A DNA stretch of 64,000 nt from Earliella scabrosa (GCA_022605405.1 JABYQQ010000029.1:248001-312000), one strand, 5' to 3'; shown: positions 44,463 to 56,189, numbered from the stretch's first letter. Program-made: numbers and translations. Notes: generated from the letters alone by a model not told the origin.

Positions 44463-45226
44463 CTAAATTGACAGGGTGTACTCGTACTCCGTGCTGACAC
44501 TTTGCGAGATCCAAAGAACGATGGCAGAGAGCATCAGGGCTACGTTCTGGGACACATTGGCGTACCCATAGTACGTGTACTGCTCGGGGTAGTGGTTGAG
44601 GATGTACTTGAGCACGAGCACAGTCTGGATGCGCAGCATTCGTTAGCGTCATGACTGCGCGCACGCCTCTCCCGTCCCACAGCAACGACAACCTCCACCG
44701 AGGAATCTGTGGGAGGCGGGATGCACAAGAGAAGTTGCGACGCACCACGCTGCCTGCCAGCCCGCCTGCCATGAGCGCAAAGCCGATGAAGAGGAAGAGC
44801 CTTGCGCGCCAGACGGCCCGAGAGTCCCCAAAGTCCTCGTGTCCCTGCACTCGGTCCTTGTCGATGAGGTTGATGACGATCATGCCCAGCAGCGAGCAGA
44901 TGCCCGGGAGCCAGTCGAGGAAGGTGACATGTACCGGGGGTGGAATCTGCACGTCGCCTTCGGGCGAGTGTGCGTGAGCGGAGAGGATGGCTGCGTCGAG
45001 GAAGGTCCAGTTCGCGAGCGCAAACTACGACCCGACCATGTTCGTGCAAGTTGATTGTACCACCAGAAGTTCAGTCAACAGCAATAGAGCACGGAGGATA
45101 GGAGAGACGTACCAGACCGCCTGCAAGGTATATCCCAATCGTCCGCCTGTGCTTTCCGAGTGTTATAGCAGGGAAGGGGTTGATGCAAACTCGACGGGGG
45201 TCGTAGTTCGCGCGAGGGAGGGCCAT
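44463..45226 (-). CDS. Vps68/TMEM50 (UPF0220) family membrane protein
   Basis: This is a small multi-pass endosomal or secretory membrane protein; yeast Vps68 takes part in vacuolar sorting. Start 45226 reads MALPRANYDPRRVCINPFPA and ITLGKHRRTIGIYLAGGL. An intron (GTACGTC..CGTAG) leads to FALANWTFLDAAILSAHAHS, the first membrane segment continuing from exon 1. Next come VTFLDWLPGICSLLGMIVIN (second), RLFLFIGFALMAGGLAGSV (third), and after an intron TVLVLKYILNHYPEQYTYYG and NVSQNVALMLSAIVLWISQS (fourth), ending YTLSI. Four membrane segments and the EQYTYYGYANV-type loop fit the family. Splice phases join cleanly, so the gene looks intact. Confidence 0.9.
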
Positions 45227-46218
45227 GGCGGTCGCTGTTGGAAGGAACGACGCGACGAGACTTGGGGATGTGGAAGAGGCGGTGGTGGTACAGGGAGAAC
45301 GCTGGGCGCTCCTTGCGCTGCGGGACTTGCAGCTCCTCCGCCTCGCAGCTCAGTCGCAGCTTCAAGCCGCCTTTCATCATCCCAGTTAGCACCTTCGCCT
45401 TCCACCGCTGTGCAACACGGATCCACTGCGCTGCTAGACGTAGTATAGCGGCGAGATGGATCTTCTCTGGAAGCCTAGCCTCCCGAAAGTCCTTCCCCAT
45501 GCACCAAGGCTAATTGTTCGTTGGCCAAGTTACAAGTCATGGCGCCCTGGCTTGACGGAGTCCAGCGGAGACCCCACTCGACAAGTTCTACTATGTAGAA
45601 GTTGCTGGTACCCCATGCATAAGCACTTGTTGCTCGCATCGTCACACACTCCAGCACCTTTCCACTGAAGCGGACTGGCTCATCCAGGTCTCTGTGCGAA
45701 CGTATGGTGAGCCCTCACTGAAAATTCCGTATACGATCGCATTGATGTAGCCTCCACCTCTGACCATGCGCATGGTCGTCACGCCCCATGCACTTGACCT
45801 GGCTTACGTCGCCGGTCCCTGAGCAGTACTTACAATCTGGCAAACATTTCAAGCAGGGATCCTACTTACATGAACGCAACAACTCCCGGAGGTCCGACAC
45901 TCCGAGTCCTCATCTGCTTACGAAGTTCTAGACAGTTACCGTTACCAGTCCCATAAACACGACAGATCGATGTGAGCTTAAGTCTGATTGCTTGAGATCT
46001 TGCACAATGCATTGATCAGCATCATCACCCCGAGCATAATATCGATATCTCCATACCTTTCTTCAGAACTAGTCGGCCACGAGGCTAGACTTGCACGTGG
46101 AGGGCCCACTGCAGATGGATCCCATCGCGGATCGCGGCTTGCGGCTTGCCTCTGCTCCTGAACCAAGGTCAAATCAAGACGGAACAACGCTCAATTAGAG
46201 CGAAACATAGGTGCCGAC
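45227..46218. other. Intergenic upstream of the divergent Vps68 and Kelch-MYND genes
   Basis: Start codons on both sides point outwards, so promoters for both genes should lie here. No coding or repeat feature was recognised. Confidence 0.45.
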
Positions 46219-48607
46219 ATGGTCGACGTCAATGCACAAGATATAGATGTCGTCGCAAGTCCTCTTCTCCAGCTTGCCTTTGCTGAGTACCTGCAACGTC
46301 TCACCATCGAAGGTACGCCCTCTTGATTCCTATTGCGTCCCTATGTCCCTACTAACGCTCAGCCTCATCCGATAGAAAGCAGAATGCGCGAGGCCGAGTG
46401 CAAGCTTGCGCTGAGCGAAGCGGAGAATCTGGAGCGCGACAAGAAATTCACTGAAGCGGGAAAGAGGTTCGCGGACGCCATCGACCACCTTCTGGGACAA
46501 GACGTGAAGATCCCTATCGATGCCACCAACGATGGAGGCGTGAGGTTCCCCGTGTACCTCAAGCTCACTATGGACGAGTGCCTTACTGCGATGACATGCG
46601 CCAACGCCATATCGCGCTGCATGTTCGAGACCGGAAGACTCGCAGAGGTGGGTGCACCGCGTTGGGGCTCACTGACGACATTATCTGACGATTTTCAGGC
46701 TCTTGACTGGACGATGGAGGTCGACGTATTGCACAAGAACGCTCGCTTTGCGTCTCCACCGCTATTCGGTGAGCCTTGATGAGCCACCTCGATCCTACCG
46801 CCACTCACCTCTGGTTGATAGACTGGGAGATCTATCACCCACCCGCTTCCGCCCTCGAGTTCCACCGCCAGCGGATTATGGGGCTCCTCACCGCGGCCGA
46901 TGTCTACGTTAAGCTCGGGAACACCGGCGCTGCGGCGTACTGTCGCAACCTGGCCAACGACATTATCGGCAGTCTTCCGTCCCTCACCGACCAGCACGTC
47001 TTCCACCAGGAGCTGCTCTCCCTGTCCACGTTCCGCTCTGCCTTGCAGCTGCGCCACCCGGATCCGTCGATCAGCAGGACGCACGAGGTTACAGACCCCG
47101 CCTTGCAAGTACGCGGGTCATGGCAGAAGCTCCGAGTTCAGGTCCATTCGCGGATCGCCTCGCGCATGGCCCACGCCTGCTTCATTTACAAGAGTGCGTC
47201 ATCTCCCATCTCCACCGTCTCTGAGCTCACGGACACTCCGCAAAGGCCGGCTGTACGTCTGCGGCGGGCAGCGCAGCGGGACGCTCGAAGTCTACAACGA
47301 CCTCTGGTGCCTCGACCTGAACCGGATGGACGGCTGGCGCGAGCTGCCCTCCTACAGCCGCCCGTTCCTGAACTGCGAGATGGTCGTGCACGCCGGCAAG
47401 GCGTACCTCTTCCGCGGCTTCTCCTCCGTCGACTACTTCGACCTCGAGCGTGAGCGCTGGGGGCGCGTCCAGACGCACTTCCTCAACGCGCGCGGCGGGC
47501 GCGACGAGTGGCCGTGGTCGGACGTGTCCCTCTCGAGCTACGCCACGTGCGTCGTGCGCGGGCACATGTACGTCTTCGCGGGAAAGCACAGGCGCCACAT
47601 CGGCTGCAACCTCTTTGCTGTGCTCGACATCGAGCGGCGGACGTGGACGCGCCTGTCGGGCACGACCGACCGCGAGCCGCTGCTTCCCAGCCACGACGTG
47701 CCCGGCGTGCGGCACCAGCTGGCGTGCTGGGTCGACGGGCGGGAGGAGCGGATCTATGTGATGTATGGGATGGCGGATAGGCAGGCTGCGCAGCTCTACA
47801 ACGAGGAGTTTGGCGGGCCGGGGTTCGCATGCGACGATTGCTGGTCGTGGGACATCGCGCGGCGGGAGTGGCGGCGGGAGCGGGTCGCGGGGAATATCCC
47901 CTGTCCGCGCGCGGAGATGTCTGTCTGCTACGTGAGTGCTCTGACAGCGGTATATGGATGCAATGCAATACTCACCTCACTCGATGCTGCAGAACAAGAA
48001 AATTGACTCGACGATCATGTTCGGCGGGTACAGCCCCGCGCTGCCGTTCTACGCGGACATCGGAGCGGGCATCGTGTACGGCTACAACTACTTTGCGGAC
48101 ACGTTCATCCTCGACCTCTCCGCGCCTGCCCCACGCTGGCGGCAGGTCATCACGCCGAGCTTCCCGACGTACCGCGCACAGGGCCAGCTGCTGGCGGACG
48201 AGGCGACGGGCAAGATGTATCTGTTCGGCGGGTACACGAACACGGACTGGGTCCCTGCGGGCAAGTCCGAGGTGACGCGGAGCTATGGGGATATTTGGCA
48301 GCTTGTCGTCGACGTCGCTGGGGGGCTGTTCGAGGGCGTCGACTGGGAGGACGAGAAGCGCGCGGCACAGCTGGGGCCGTGGCAGGTGTGCTATATGTGC
48401 AATTCAGTCGGGATCCACAAGAAGTGCGGAGGTATGTGGTTTACGTTGCCGCAGGCTCGGTTGAGTATGGGCTGTGTGGGCGATGACTGATACTGACGTC
48501 GGATGCCTGCTGCAGGGTCTTGCGGTGGCCGTGTGTTTTACTGCACGCCGAAATGTCAGAAAGATGGTTGGCCCGAGCACAAGGAGAAGCATGGGTGCAG
48601 GCGGTGA
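46219..48607 (+). CDS. Kelch-repeat protein with C-terminal MYND zinc finger
   Basis: Start 46219 (MVDVNAQDIDVVASPLLQLA) is followed by an intron and a helical, TPR-like N-terminal part (RMREAECKLALSEAENLERD, ADVYVKLGNTGAAAYCRNLA). The middle is a Kelch-type beta-propeller with blades such as GRLYVCGGQRSGTLEVYNDL, GKAYLFRGFSSVDYFDLERE, GHMYVFAGKHRRHIG, STIMFGGY and GKMYLFGGYTNTDW. The chain ends in a MYND finger split by an intron: CYMCNSVGIHKKCGG, then SCGGRVFYCTPKCQKDGWPE and HKEKHGC. The Cys/His set is complete. MYND fingers bind proline-rich partners and Kelch propellers bind proteins, so a scaffold or adaptor role is inferred. The gene has five or more introns and appears intact. Length is roughly 650 residues. 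Confidence 0.87.
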
Positions 48608-49636
48608 GGCTGTTCATCGTCGGTGTTCGCGCAAAGCCTTCGATCGTGTCCGCTACGATAGCGAGCATAGTTCATTGCTCTCAGTGCACTGCCATGGACA
48701 TACTAGCATGTCTATCGATATGGTTCTTCGGGGTGATTGCGCGCGTTCGTCAACATGGGACTACTAAGATAAAACGTGAAAGACACCTGGTACTATGTAG
48801 TAAGCACTACGCTATTCTATAGCATGGCTAGAAGTGCTCACATTCCGAAAGGTTTGGACTGGCCTACATGCAGTTCCCACATGATGCAGGCGGCCATCAA
48901 AACTCCGACGCGCGAATTCTGTGCGATCAATGTCCTTCAATGTCGGAGACAGAGACAAAGGTTGCCGCGCGTTCCGGGTATTCCGAGTCAGCACAACGAT
49001 GCTGCGACACGTTTGGGAGAGTATTAGGCGCGACGTGCTTACCTCGCTTCACCGCCTTCGGCTGTTCAATCGGAGTAGGCCCACATGTTCCGCAAGACAT
49101 CTCCTTTAGTAACTAAAAATTCGATGCAGATTCCTACGTGGCCATGTCTGCGTAAGCTTTCTTTTGTAGAGTTGGCCCCGAAATATCGCATCGGTGGTGA
49201 TTCAAACCGTATTTGTCCGGCATCTGGAGCGGAGTCCCGGCAGGGCGTTATTGAGGATCCAGGAGGCTGGACGCTGCGTCACTATCGGGGCTTGCGAGGG
49301 TGGAGGAGCTCCTCAGGCCTAAACTTGACACAAAATTAAGCTCGACAGTCGTCTGTAGGTATGCCCCGTTGGAGGACCGCTAGCGCTGCCAGAACAGCGT
49401 CACCGAGGTCACCGGTTGGCAGCCAAGGGGCCGATCACCAAGTAACTCCGGTCACTCAGATGGCACAGCCCACCCTAGTAAGACCACTGAAGTGTCCTCA
49501 GAGGTGGTCAGAGGTTGAGGCTCAGGTATACAAGTAGAGCCCATGAGTGGTTTGGCTATGTAGATGGGCGTTATGTGACACAAGCACTGGCTAGGACTCC
49601 GTTACGTAGCGGCTAGCCTGATCACAGGGTCGAAAT

Positions 49637-49884
49637 CAGCATACCTTGCGTCAGAATACGGTAAATATTACGGCGAGAGAATTCTGATTATGTTTACCAT
49701 ACTCTGACCAAGGTCCTGTAAAGCTCTTTGTACATATCTTGGATATTGGCCGCTCTGTTGTGTTCGTCTGGTGATGTCTACAAAGGCTCTTCATGAGCTT
49801 TACCATACCTCAATGTCAGATCCTGTAAAGACAATCAAAATTGTTTACCCATAATCTTTACCATAATCGAAGTTAGGTATGCTG
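49637..49884. mobile_element. MITE-like foldback element
   Basis: Two arms of about 95-105 nt are inverted copies of each other around a loop of roughly 40 nt. Both arms begin CAGCATACCT (49637-49646; reverse complement at 49875-49884). They share the core TA[CT]GGTAAA[TG]ATTA[CT]GG (49657-49673 and 49849-49865), AATT[CT]TGATT, TCTGAC and GTAAAGCTC. By eye about 70% of arm positions match, with a few gaps. A less regular extension (GATCACAG) may push the ends to 49620 and 49889. There is no coding capacity, and the element is more AT-rich than its flanks. No clear target-site duplication was identified, so the superfamily is unknown. Confidence 0.7.
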
Positions 49885-50037
49885 TGATCCATCCTGTGGA
49901 TGGCACTGGGATGGCACGAGCAAGGGACGTGGAATGGCGGGCGTCTCAGATGACTGTGGCTGTACGTCGGAAGTACTACTATTGACTCCGACGGCGACGT
50001 CCCCAAGCGTCCCCACCAGGTCCCCACCCTCATCGCA

Positions 50038-50043
50038 TATATA
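50038..50043 (+). promoter_or_regulatory. Candidate TATA box for Gly-rich gene 2
   Basis: TATATA lies about 80 bp before the ATG at 50124, followed by a CT-rich leader. Confidence 0.5.
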
Positions 50044-50123
50044 CTCCTCTCATCTCCATCTCCATCCATACCACACGCCCGCCCATATCAGAGAAGAACG
50101 CTTCTCAACGAACCCCCGCGTGC

Positions 50124-51223
50124 ATGTACGTTCCTGGAATCTCAGAGCCCAAGCGTCTATACCGGCGGAAAGGAGGAGGAGGTCGGGGTGGAGGTGGAAG
50201 CAAGAGCGGTTCATCAGGAAGGTCAGGCAGTTTAGGCTCTGGCACTTCGGGGGGCACAGGCTCAGGCAGCAGGCCTCCCAGCAGCTCGGGCGGTAGCAGC
50301 GGAGGCGGTGGTAGCATCGGCAGTCGCGGAGCGTCCGTCCCTGTCTCCGGCTCAACTGTTGGAAGAAGCAGCGCTGTCTCGTATGGCCAAGGGACCACCA
50401 GGGTCATCACTATTCCCGCAGGTCAGCCATTTGCAGGCCGACCCTCGGGAGGAGCGACTCGTCAAAGCATTTACGGAAACCAGTGAGTGTCGTCCCAATA
50501 TTTCTCGCCCAACGCTTTCCGCTGTCGCTGACCTTGACCCTCCTAGGCAATATGGCAGTGGCTACCCTAGCAACACTGGTCTAGGAGTAGCCGGTCGCGG
50601 TTTTCCGTTCGTATTCTGGCCCCTCGTATGGGGTGGAGGATTGGGGTACGGGGCCGCATACCTGCACAGCAACCATGAGGTACGCTCAGTTTGAGTTCCA
50701 ATGTCGCCCATTGGCCACCACTCATCCTCCTTCGCAGTATGGCAACCCGAACAATTCAAGTCGACCGGGTGGTCCTCAGACCTCTGCTGCATTTTTCTCG
50801 AACACGTCCAACTCTACCTTCCATGTTGTGGCTGACAACACAACCGTTGTCGCTCTCATTGCTTCCATCTCTTCGAACTGCACGTTTGCCTCGAACTCCT
50901 CGAAGACCCCCGTTGCCTTCACCGGTGTTGCATCTGACCCGCTGCCCGAACAAGCCATTCAGTACTACCGCGCGAGCAGCGTCGTTCTCACGCTTGACGG
51001 CTACAACAACACCGCTGCTCTCACCGGCGACGAGAGGGCCGCCCCACCTCCACTGCCCGCGAACGTTGACAGGACGCTCCTCAACTGTTTGAACGCCACC
51101 ATTGGTGAAGCTGTCCCACTCTTCGACGACAATGGCACCAGCGCCTCGGCCTCGTTGCCCATCCCGACTGCCGGTCTGGCATGTCTCGTGTATGTTCTTT
51201 GGTGCCTCACTTCCCTCGTCTGA
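50124..51223 (+). CDS. Gly-rich, N-glycosylation-rich surface protein 2 (uncharacterised)
   Basis: Start 50124 (MYVPGISEPKRLYRRKGGGG) begins with a basic patch and a long Gly/Ser tract. VITIPAGQPFAGRPSGGATR follows, with a GTGAGT intron splitting YGNQ from QYGSGYPSNTG. The hydrophobic aromatic stretch is RGFPFVFWPLVWGGGLGYGA. A second intron precedes QYGNPNNSSRPGGPQTSAAF. The C-terminal domain has at least eight N-x-S/T sites, YYRASSVVLTLDGYNNTAAL and LLNCLNATIGEAVPLF, then a hydrophobic tail (AGLACLVYVLWCLTSLV). It shares exon layout and conserved blocks with the gene at 40220-41292, on the opposite strand. No signal peptide is obvious. A surface-anchored location is inferred from the glycosylation sites and the tail; function is unknown. 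Confidence 0.8.
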
Positions 51224-52210
51224 TCCCTTGTTTCCACATCCTTTCGTCGTGTGATACCTCGTCCCTCATTCTCGTCCGTGCTATGCCTTCCACAAGTTCA
51301 TTCTCGTGACGATACCACTGCCAGTGATGATCCCCATGGACTTTGGATTGTTCGTACTCTACGCCCCCACAGTGTTACTAGTACATTCACGCCTACTGTA
51401 GCCTACATCTCATTGCTTCATTTGTCGTGTACGAAGCGCCACGAGGCTTATGCGAGTGCTCTCCGAGTGCGTTTGTTTGGGTGTATTTGTGTATCGTTGT
51501 GTCCCCGGGTAGTGTTCACCCAGGCGAGTATTACTGTTTGCATGCATGCCGCTCATTGATCGTGTCCTCATCTCGCTATCTCAGATCCTGTATGACGGTT
51601 CTTCCGCTGTGCATCGGTTGATCGTGTTTCCCTGGCCGATCTGGCACGCTGATAATGCTTGCTTCGCGGATCGCGAAGTTAAGGTGTTCTTGCCATATGA
51701 CGGCTCATCATTCTGTCCATGTGGGCGTTCTCGAAGCGTGGTTATGGTCGCTACCAACAACGCCATGTTCTACTACTCATGTATCTGCAGGGTATTGCGG
51801 ATGGCCGATGGCTACTGCGGCGTAGGGTTGAACTTACGTAAAAACGTCGTGCAGTGTTCACGCCAGCGCTGCCACCACACTTGCCTCCCTCCACCGTTAT
51901 CAGTACTGAGCGATACTATTCAGTGTTTCAAGACGACCCGACTGGTGCCCTCATGTCACATGAGCAGGATCTTCCACGTATGAATCATGACTCAGAAAGC
52001 CTGGAGAGCCTGCTATGTGCTGTGCTCGACGAGGTCAGGAGCACACGAGGTACATTGGCCGCTCCTGAAGACACAAGGTCAGGATCCACATTGATATGGA
52101 CGTATGGCTATCCATTTGCTCATCGAATCGATGCAGAGGTGGCATAGAGGCGGTGCGGATCCCCATAGATCTGCCCAGTGGTCGTGTCCTGAGAGCCACT
52201 GTAACCCTAG
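51224..52210. other. Intergenic and possible 5' exon of the F-box gene
   Basis: An ATG at 51980 opens MNHDSESLESLLCAVLDEV, which could be the first exon of the F-box gene if a GTCAGG donor at 52034 is used with the acceptor at 52209-52210. That 177-nt intron and its non-consensus donor make this uncertain. The rest shows no gene. Confidence 0.35.
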
Positions 52211-53920
52211 TGGCACTCTGTCTCCGACAAACTTGAGCAGGCCCTCTACATCGCGAAGAGACATATCAACGCTCTGCAGCCCATCAACGGTCTTCCGCCC
52301 GAGCTGCTGACGAGGATCTTCGCACTGGTCCCGAAGGACGTCCGGGTAGTCAGTCCTGCCCTTCCCATATCCAATTGGTGGCCGTTTTTCGTGAAGCAGA
52401 CGCGAGACCTCGCCTCCGTCGTGCAGGTCTGTCGTCACTGGCACGCGGTGGCAACCTCGACACAGGCCCTGTGGTCTTGCGTCTGTGCCGGGAAGCATAT
52501 CACGGACATCACATCTTATCACGGCAACATTGGCCACGGCCTCCGTTATGCGCAGTGGTGTCCTACAGGACCGTTGGACGTCCTCCTGGATGATCCGCTT
52601 TCTGAACCGATGCTCAGATTCTTGGACATGCATGCATCCAGGTTCCGCCAGTTACACCTCACGCTTCCACCGGGGTTCAAACACTCTAGCTCCGCTGAGG
52701 GTACGACGTCTTTGGAGGTCGTCTCTTCCTGGCACGTCCACAACCTGGAGCATTGTATGATCGCGCGCTCTCCCCAGCGCCCAAGAAACCTGCTACAGGA
52801 CGATTCCCCCAGGCGCGTCGCTGTCGGCCGCTTCTTCGCCAGCGGAGGCGCAAAGCTCCGTTCGCTTTATCTCAAAAACCTCCCGCTCTTGCCATCGGAC
52901 CACTTTCCCTCTCTGACCCGGCTCGTAATATATACCGACATCCGCTGCCAGCTCCGTTGGGAAATGACAGACCTCTTGCGCTTCCTCTCCGGCACTCCGG
53001 CGCTGGAGTTCTGTGCTCTCCCGGACGGCATCGATGACCACCCACACGAGGACATGGATGCAACACCGATGGTGGAGCTCTCCCGTCTGCGCGTGATCGC
53101 ACTCGGAGCTGTCGATAACCGGCCGGATCCCATGCCCTATTCTGTAGTCAAGAGACTCTTCTCGCGTCTTGCCCTTCCTGCTCATTGCCTCCGCTGCATC
53201 GGGTCAATCTCCAGCGCAGAGTTCCCGACTCTTTTCGCCGACCACATGTCTGCTGCGTCAGATCTTGCCCACCTCCACCTCAACGTCGCAGACACAAAGC
53301 CCATCGGCCTCAAGTACGTCTCGCACCAGGGTCTCGCTGGCCTCACGTGTTCGATACACTACCCGCGCGGCCACGCCCGCCCGTTCGGCTGGCTAGAAGA
53401 CGTGCTCAAAGACCCCTCCGTCGCGCTCGCAGTGCACGGGCTCTCGGTCGATGGCTCGTCCGTCGCGCGCGGCATAGACCTCGTCTGCAATCTACTCCCA
53501 CTCCTCCCCAACCTCCGCCGCCTAGCGCTCTCGAGCTTCTTGCAGTTTGAGGAGATCGACTACGGGCCTCTCCTCGGCCTCCTCGGCTTCACGGAGCACC
53601 TCCCGTGTCCCGCCCTCGAGAGCCTGTCGCTCTTCCTCGACCAGACGTGCGCGCGGCCGGGGACCACCGACCGGCTGCTGGCGATGGTCGAGGCGCGCGC
53701 CGCGCGCGGGCGTCCGATACGTGATCTGCTGCTCGGACATGTATCTTGTCCGCCGAGCGAGGCGTTCGTGGACGCTGTCACCGCGCACGGCGCGCGCGTA
53801 GCGTGCGTGGATACGATGAGTCCGGTGGGCGGGGTCGCGTGGGTCCTGCGCGGCCCCGAGGCGCATCACGTCCCGGACGTGGTCGATACCGAATGGAGTA
53901 TGCTGAGGCAGCGGGACTGA
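52211..53920 (+). CDS. F-box protein
   Basis: F-box proteins recruit substrates to SCF ubiquitin ligases through Skp1. The exon opens after a CCCTAG acceptor with WHSVSDKLEQALYIAKRHIN. The F-box follows: INGLPPELLTRIFALVPKD, then VVQVCRHWHAVATSTQALWS. The remaining 450 or so residues are a loosely repetitive Leu-rich region (LDVLLDDPLSEPMLRFLDMH, FPSLTRLVIYTDIRCQLRWE, LPNLRRLALSSFLQFEE, ALESLSLFLDQT), typical of large Agaricomycete F-box families. The exact start is uncertain because a first exon may lie upstream near 51980. The stop at 53920 follows EWSMLRQRD. The substrate cannot be predicted. Confidence 0.82.
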   Translation, partial: WHSVSDKLEQALYIAKRHINALQPINGLPPELLTRIFALVPKDVRVVSPALPISNWWPFFVKQTRDLASVVQVCRHWHAVATSTQALWSCVCAGKHITDITSYHGNIGHGLRYAQWCPTGPLDVLLDDPLSEPMLRFLDMHASRFRQLHLTLPPGFKHSSSAEGTTSLEVVSSWHVHNLEHCMIARSPQRPRNLLQDDSPRRVAVGRFFASGGAKLRSLYLKNLPLLPSDHFPSLTRLVIYTDIRCQLRWEMTDLLRFLSGTPALEFCALPDGIDDHPHEDMDATPMVELSRLRVIALGAVDNRPDPMPYSVVKRLFSRLALPAHCLRCIGSISSAEFPTLFADHMSAASDLAHLHLNVADTKPIGLKYVSHQGLAGLTCSIHYPRGHARPFGWLEDVLKDPSVALAVHGLSVDGSSVARGIDLVCNLLPLLPNLRRLALSSFLQFEEIDYGPLLGLLGFTEHLPCPALESLSLFLDQTCARPGTTDRLLAMVEARAARGRPIRDLLLGHVSCPPSEAFVDAVTAHGARVACVDTMSPVGGVAWVLRGPEAHHVPDVVDTEWSMLRQRD

Positions 53921-54087
53921 TTCAGAGGGGTTTCTGGGAGGTGTGGGCTGGCGGTTCGCATCGGGGTGCTGGGAGGAGTGATAGCGTGTGGGTGCCGGCA
54001 TTATTCGGTTTTACTACGTGTACATGTTCTGCATATACCCCTTTGACTTGCAGATGTGGATGAATATGGATCGCCCCGAGCACGACT

Positions 54088-56189
54088 TCACGCCGCGGAC
54101 CGCCCCGCGGGACTCTGCGGGGACGACAGCGGGGTCATCTCCATGCTCCCGCTCCTGCATATGTCCTTCCCCCTCTGCCCGCTCTCCAGCGCCAACTCAC
54201 CATCGGGCTCGTCCCGCGCACCCGGCTCCCTCCCCTTCACATCCATCTCCTTCTCCTCCACGACCTCGTCCTCGTCTTCGTCAAAGTCCTTATACGAGTA
54301 CGTCCCAGCATCGAGCGACGAGCCAAGGGAGCCGAGCACGCGCTCAAAGACGAGCGTGTCGAGCTGGCCGGGGCCGCTCGAGCCGGAGCCGAGCTGCCAG
54401 CCGGAGGAGGAGGCGAGGGTGAGGTTGTCGGGCGAGCCGAGGTGGAGGACGCGCCGGTTTGCAGCTTGGAGGTGGAGGAGGAAGCGGGACATGAGGATTG
54501 AGGTGAGGCTGGGAGGGGTGGGACGGCGGGTCAGTCGGTATTCGGGGCACGTAGTAGAGGGTGAGGAATGAGGGAGAGGAGATGGACATAGTGCAGGGAG
54601 GGACGGGTGGTGGCGGCGGTGGAGACGAAAGGAGGTGTGGTGCTAGGCGGGAAGACGTACGGGTCGGAGAACTGGGTAACGTAGCCGACGTTGCGCACGG
54701 AGTACTCGATCTGCGTGGACGACGAAGATGGGGCGGGAGATTAGCACGCGTGTTCTGGATGTAGAGCTGCTAGCTGCAACAGTGCGGGCGCAAGACGTAC
54801 CGAGAGCAGGGACAGCGTCAAGTGCAGCGAGTTGAGGATCGCGAGGATGCTAGCCCATATGGTGAGGATACGATAACGGTAGCTCAACCTATCCGGAGAC
54901 GTACACGAAGTAGATGGTGCCTATCGGACCATCAGCTGAAGTCATGACACGGCAAGAGAGCAGTCATGCATGCGCACCATCTCGAAGCAGGACAGTCATG
55001 AACCGGTTCTTCACAGTCGGGTGCTTCGGCCCCGACTGGCGGTACATGTTAAACCAGGTGACGTAGACGAGGAGGACGTCTGCGGTGATAAGACACGAGC
55101 GCGAGGCGATGGTCACTTGAGGTGGTACACGGTCAGTGCACATTCCCGCATCGTCGAGAGTTGAAGGGACGTACGCCTGGCACACATAGGGGAGGTCAAT
55201 GCGGACTGCCGGCACGCTGTAGGTGTAATCGAAGGCTCACTTCCTGGCTAGTTCTGAGGTGACATCGTCTGTTGTTAGACACCCGGTGTACGGGTTGTTC
55301 GTCCCCGTCGAGTTGAAGTGGAAGTGGGCCTGCAGGATACCAACGATCTCATGTGTAAGCCCTAGACCTCCTAGGGAGCTCCCAAACACACGTACGTAGT
55401 TGACTCCCATGGGCACGCAGGAGAGGAGAAAGATGAAGGTCGAGAGCGGCCAATTCCGCGTCAGCGCGAATGCGCGCAGACCGGAGAAGACTGAATCCGT
55501 CGCGCGGTGAGCTTCACCGAGCACGCGTCTGGCATCAAGACCCAATGGCTCACCTGCCCAAGGGAAATACTGGAATATCCCCATGATCTTGCTCGACTGC
55601 GCGAATGCCGGGCAGCTATGTATGTAGAAGATCAACAGTCAGTCGTGTGACCCGCGCACTACGCGTGAAGAACGCACTCCTACACGCAGCCCAACAGGGT
55701 GAGTTCAAAGCCGAACACGCAAAAGCAGCGGGGAAATGGGGCGGGAACGTGACGCACCTCGTCCGAGATCGGCATGTTCATGACGATGCCGTATATGTTG
55801 TTGACGAGGTTGAGGTAGCGGTTGAAGTAGAAGAGCACGGCCGCGCCCGTGAGCTTGTTCGCCCAGAACAGCTCTACCTCCTGCCCGAGCGTGATGAGGT
55901 ACTCCCATACGATCAGCCCTGCGGTTCGCGACGCGCGCCCAAGCAGGGAAATGGGAGGAAACCAGGATGGAGAAGGAAGCGATCAGCCGGGAGAAGATGC
56001 ATAGGGAGTGATGGACGATTCGGATGGGTGGAGGACTTACCCGATCCCGCGTTCGCGCAATAGTTGGAGACGAGGCTGTTCAGTGCGCGGCGCGCGTGAG
56101 CGACGCATGAGATCGCGGAGAAGAAGATCGCGGACTCACAACGCGAGGGCTTCCGAGGCGATCGCTGCCCGCTCATCCGCAGAGGACAT
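54088..56189 (-). CDS. DUF6533 multi-pass membrane protein
   Basis: Start 56189 (MSSADERAAIASEALAL) precedes a GTGAGT intron. Later exons carry the DUF6533 signature: SLVSNYCANAG, then LIVWEYLITLGQEVELFWAN and KLTGAAVLFYFNRYLNLVNN, split by introns. More hydrophobic segments follow, including NWPLSTFIFLLSCVPMGVNY, TIASRSCLITADVLLVYVTW and ILNSLHLTLSLLSI. The cytoplasmic-like tail has LMSRFLLHLQAANRR and an acidic stretch (YKDFDEDEDEVVEEKEMD). The stop is at 54088. The family is restricted to basidiomycetes, usually has about seven membrane segments and has no assigned function; a receptor-like role is only a guess. A TTATAA site near 56326 may be the TATA box. The gene has many introns, so some borders are uncertain. 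Confidence 0.78.

Larger units (their letters stand above)
48608..50123. other. Intergenic, includes a foldback element and a promoter
   Basis: No gene was recognised. The segment contains the 49637-49884 inverted-repeat element and the promoter of Gly-rich gene 2. The stretch 49.3-49.6 kb has short repeated words (GGTCAC, GAGGTCA) but no resolvable element. Confidence 0.45.

Noticed and set aside
49370..49560. Possible LTR fragment next to the foldback element
   Set aside because: Short repeated GGTCAC/GAGGTCA words only; no paired LTR, primer-binding site or polymerase sequence was found.
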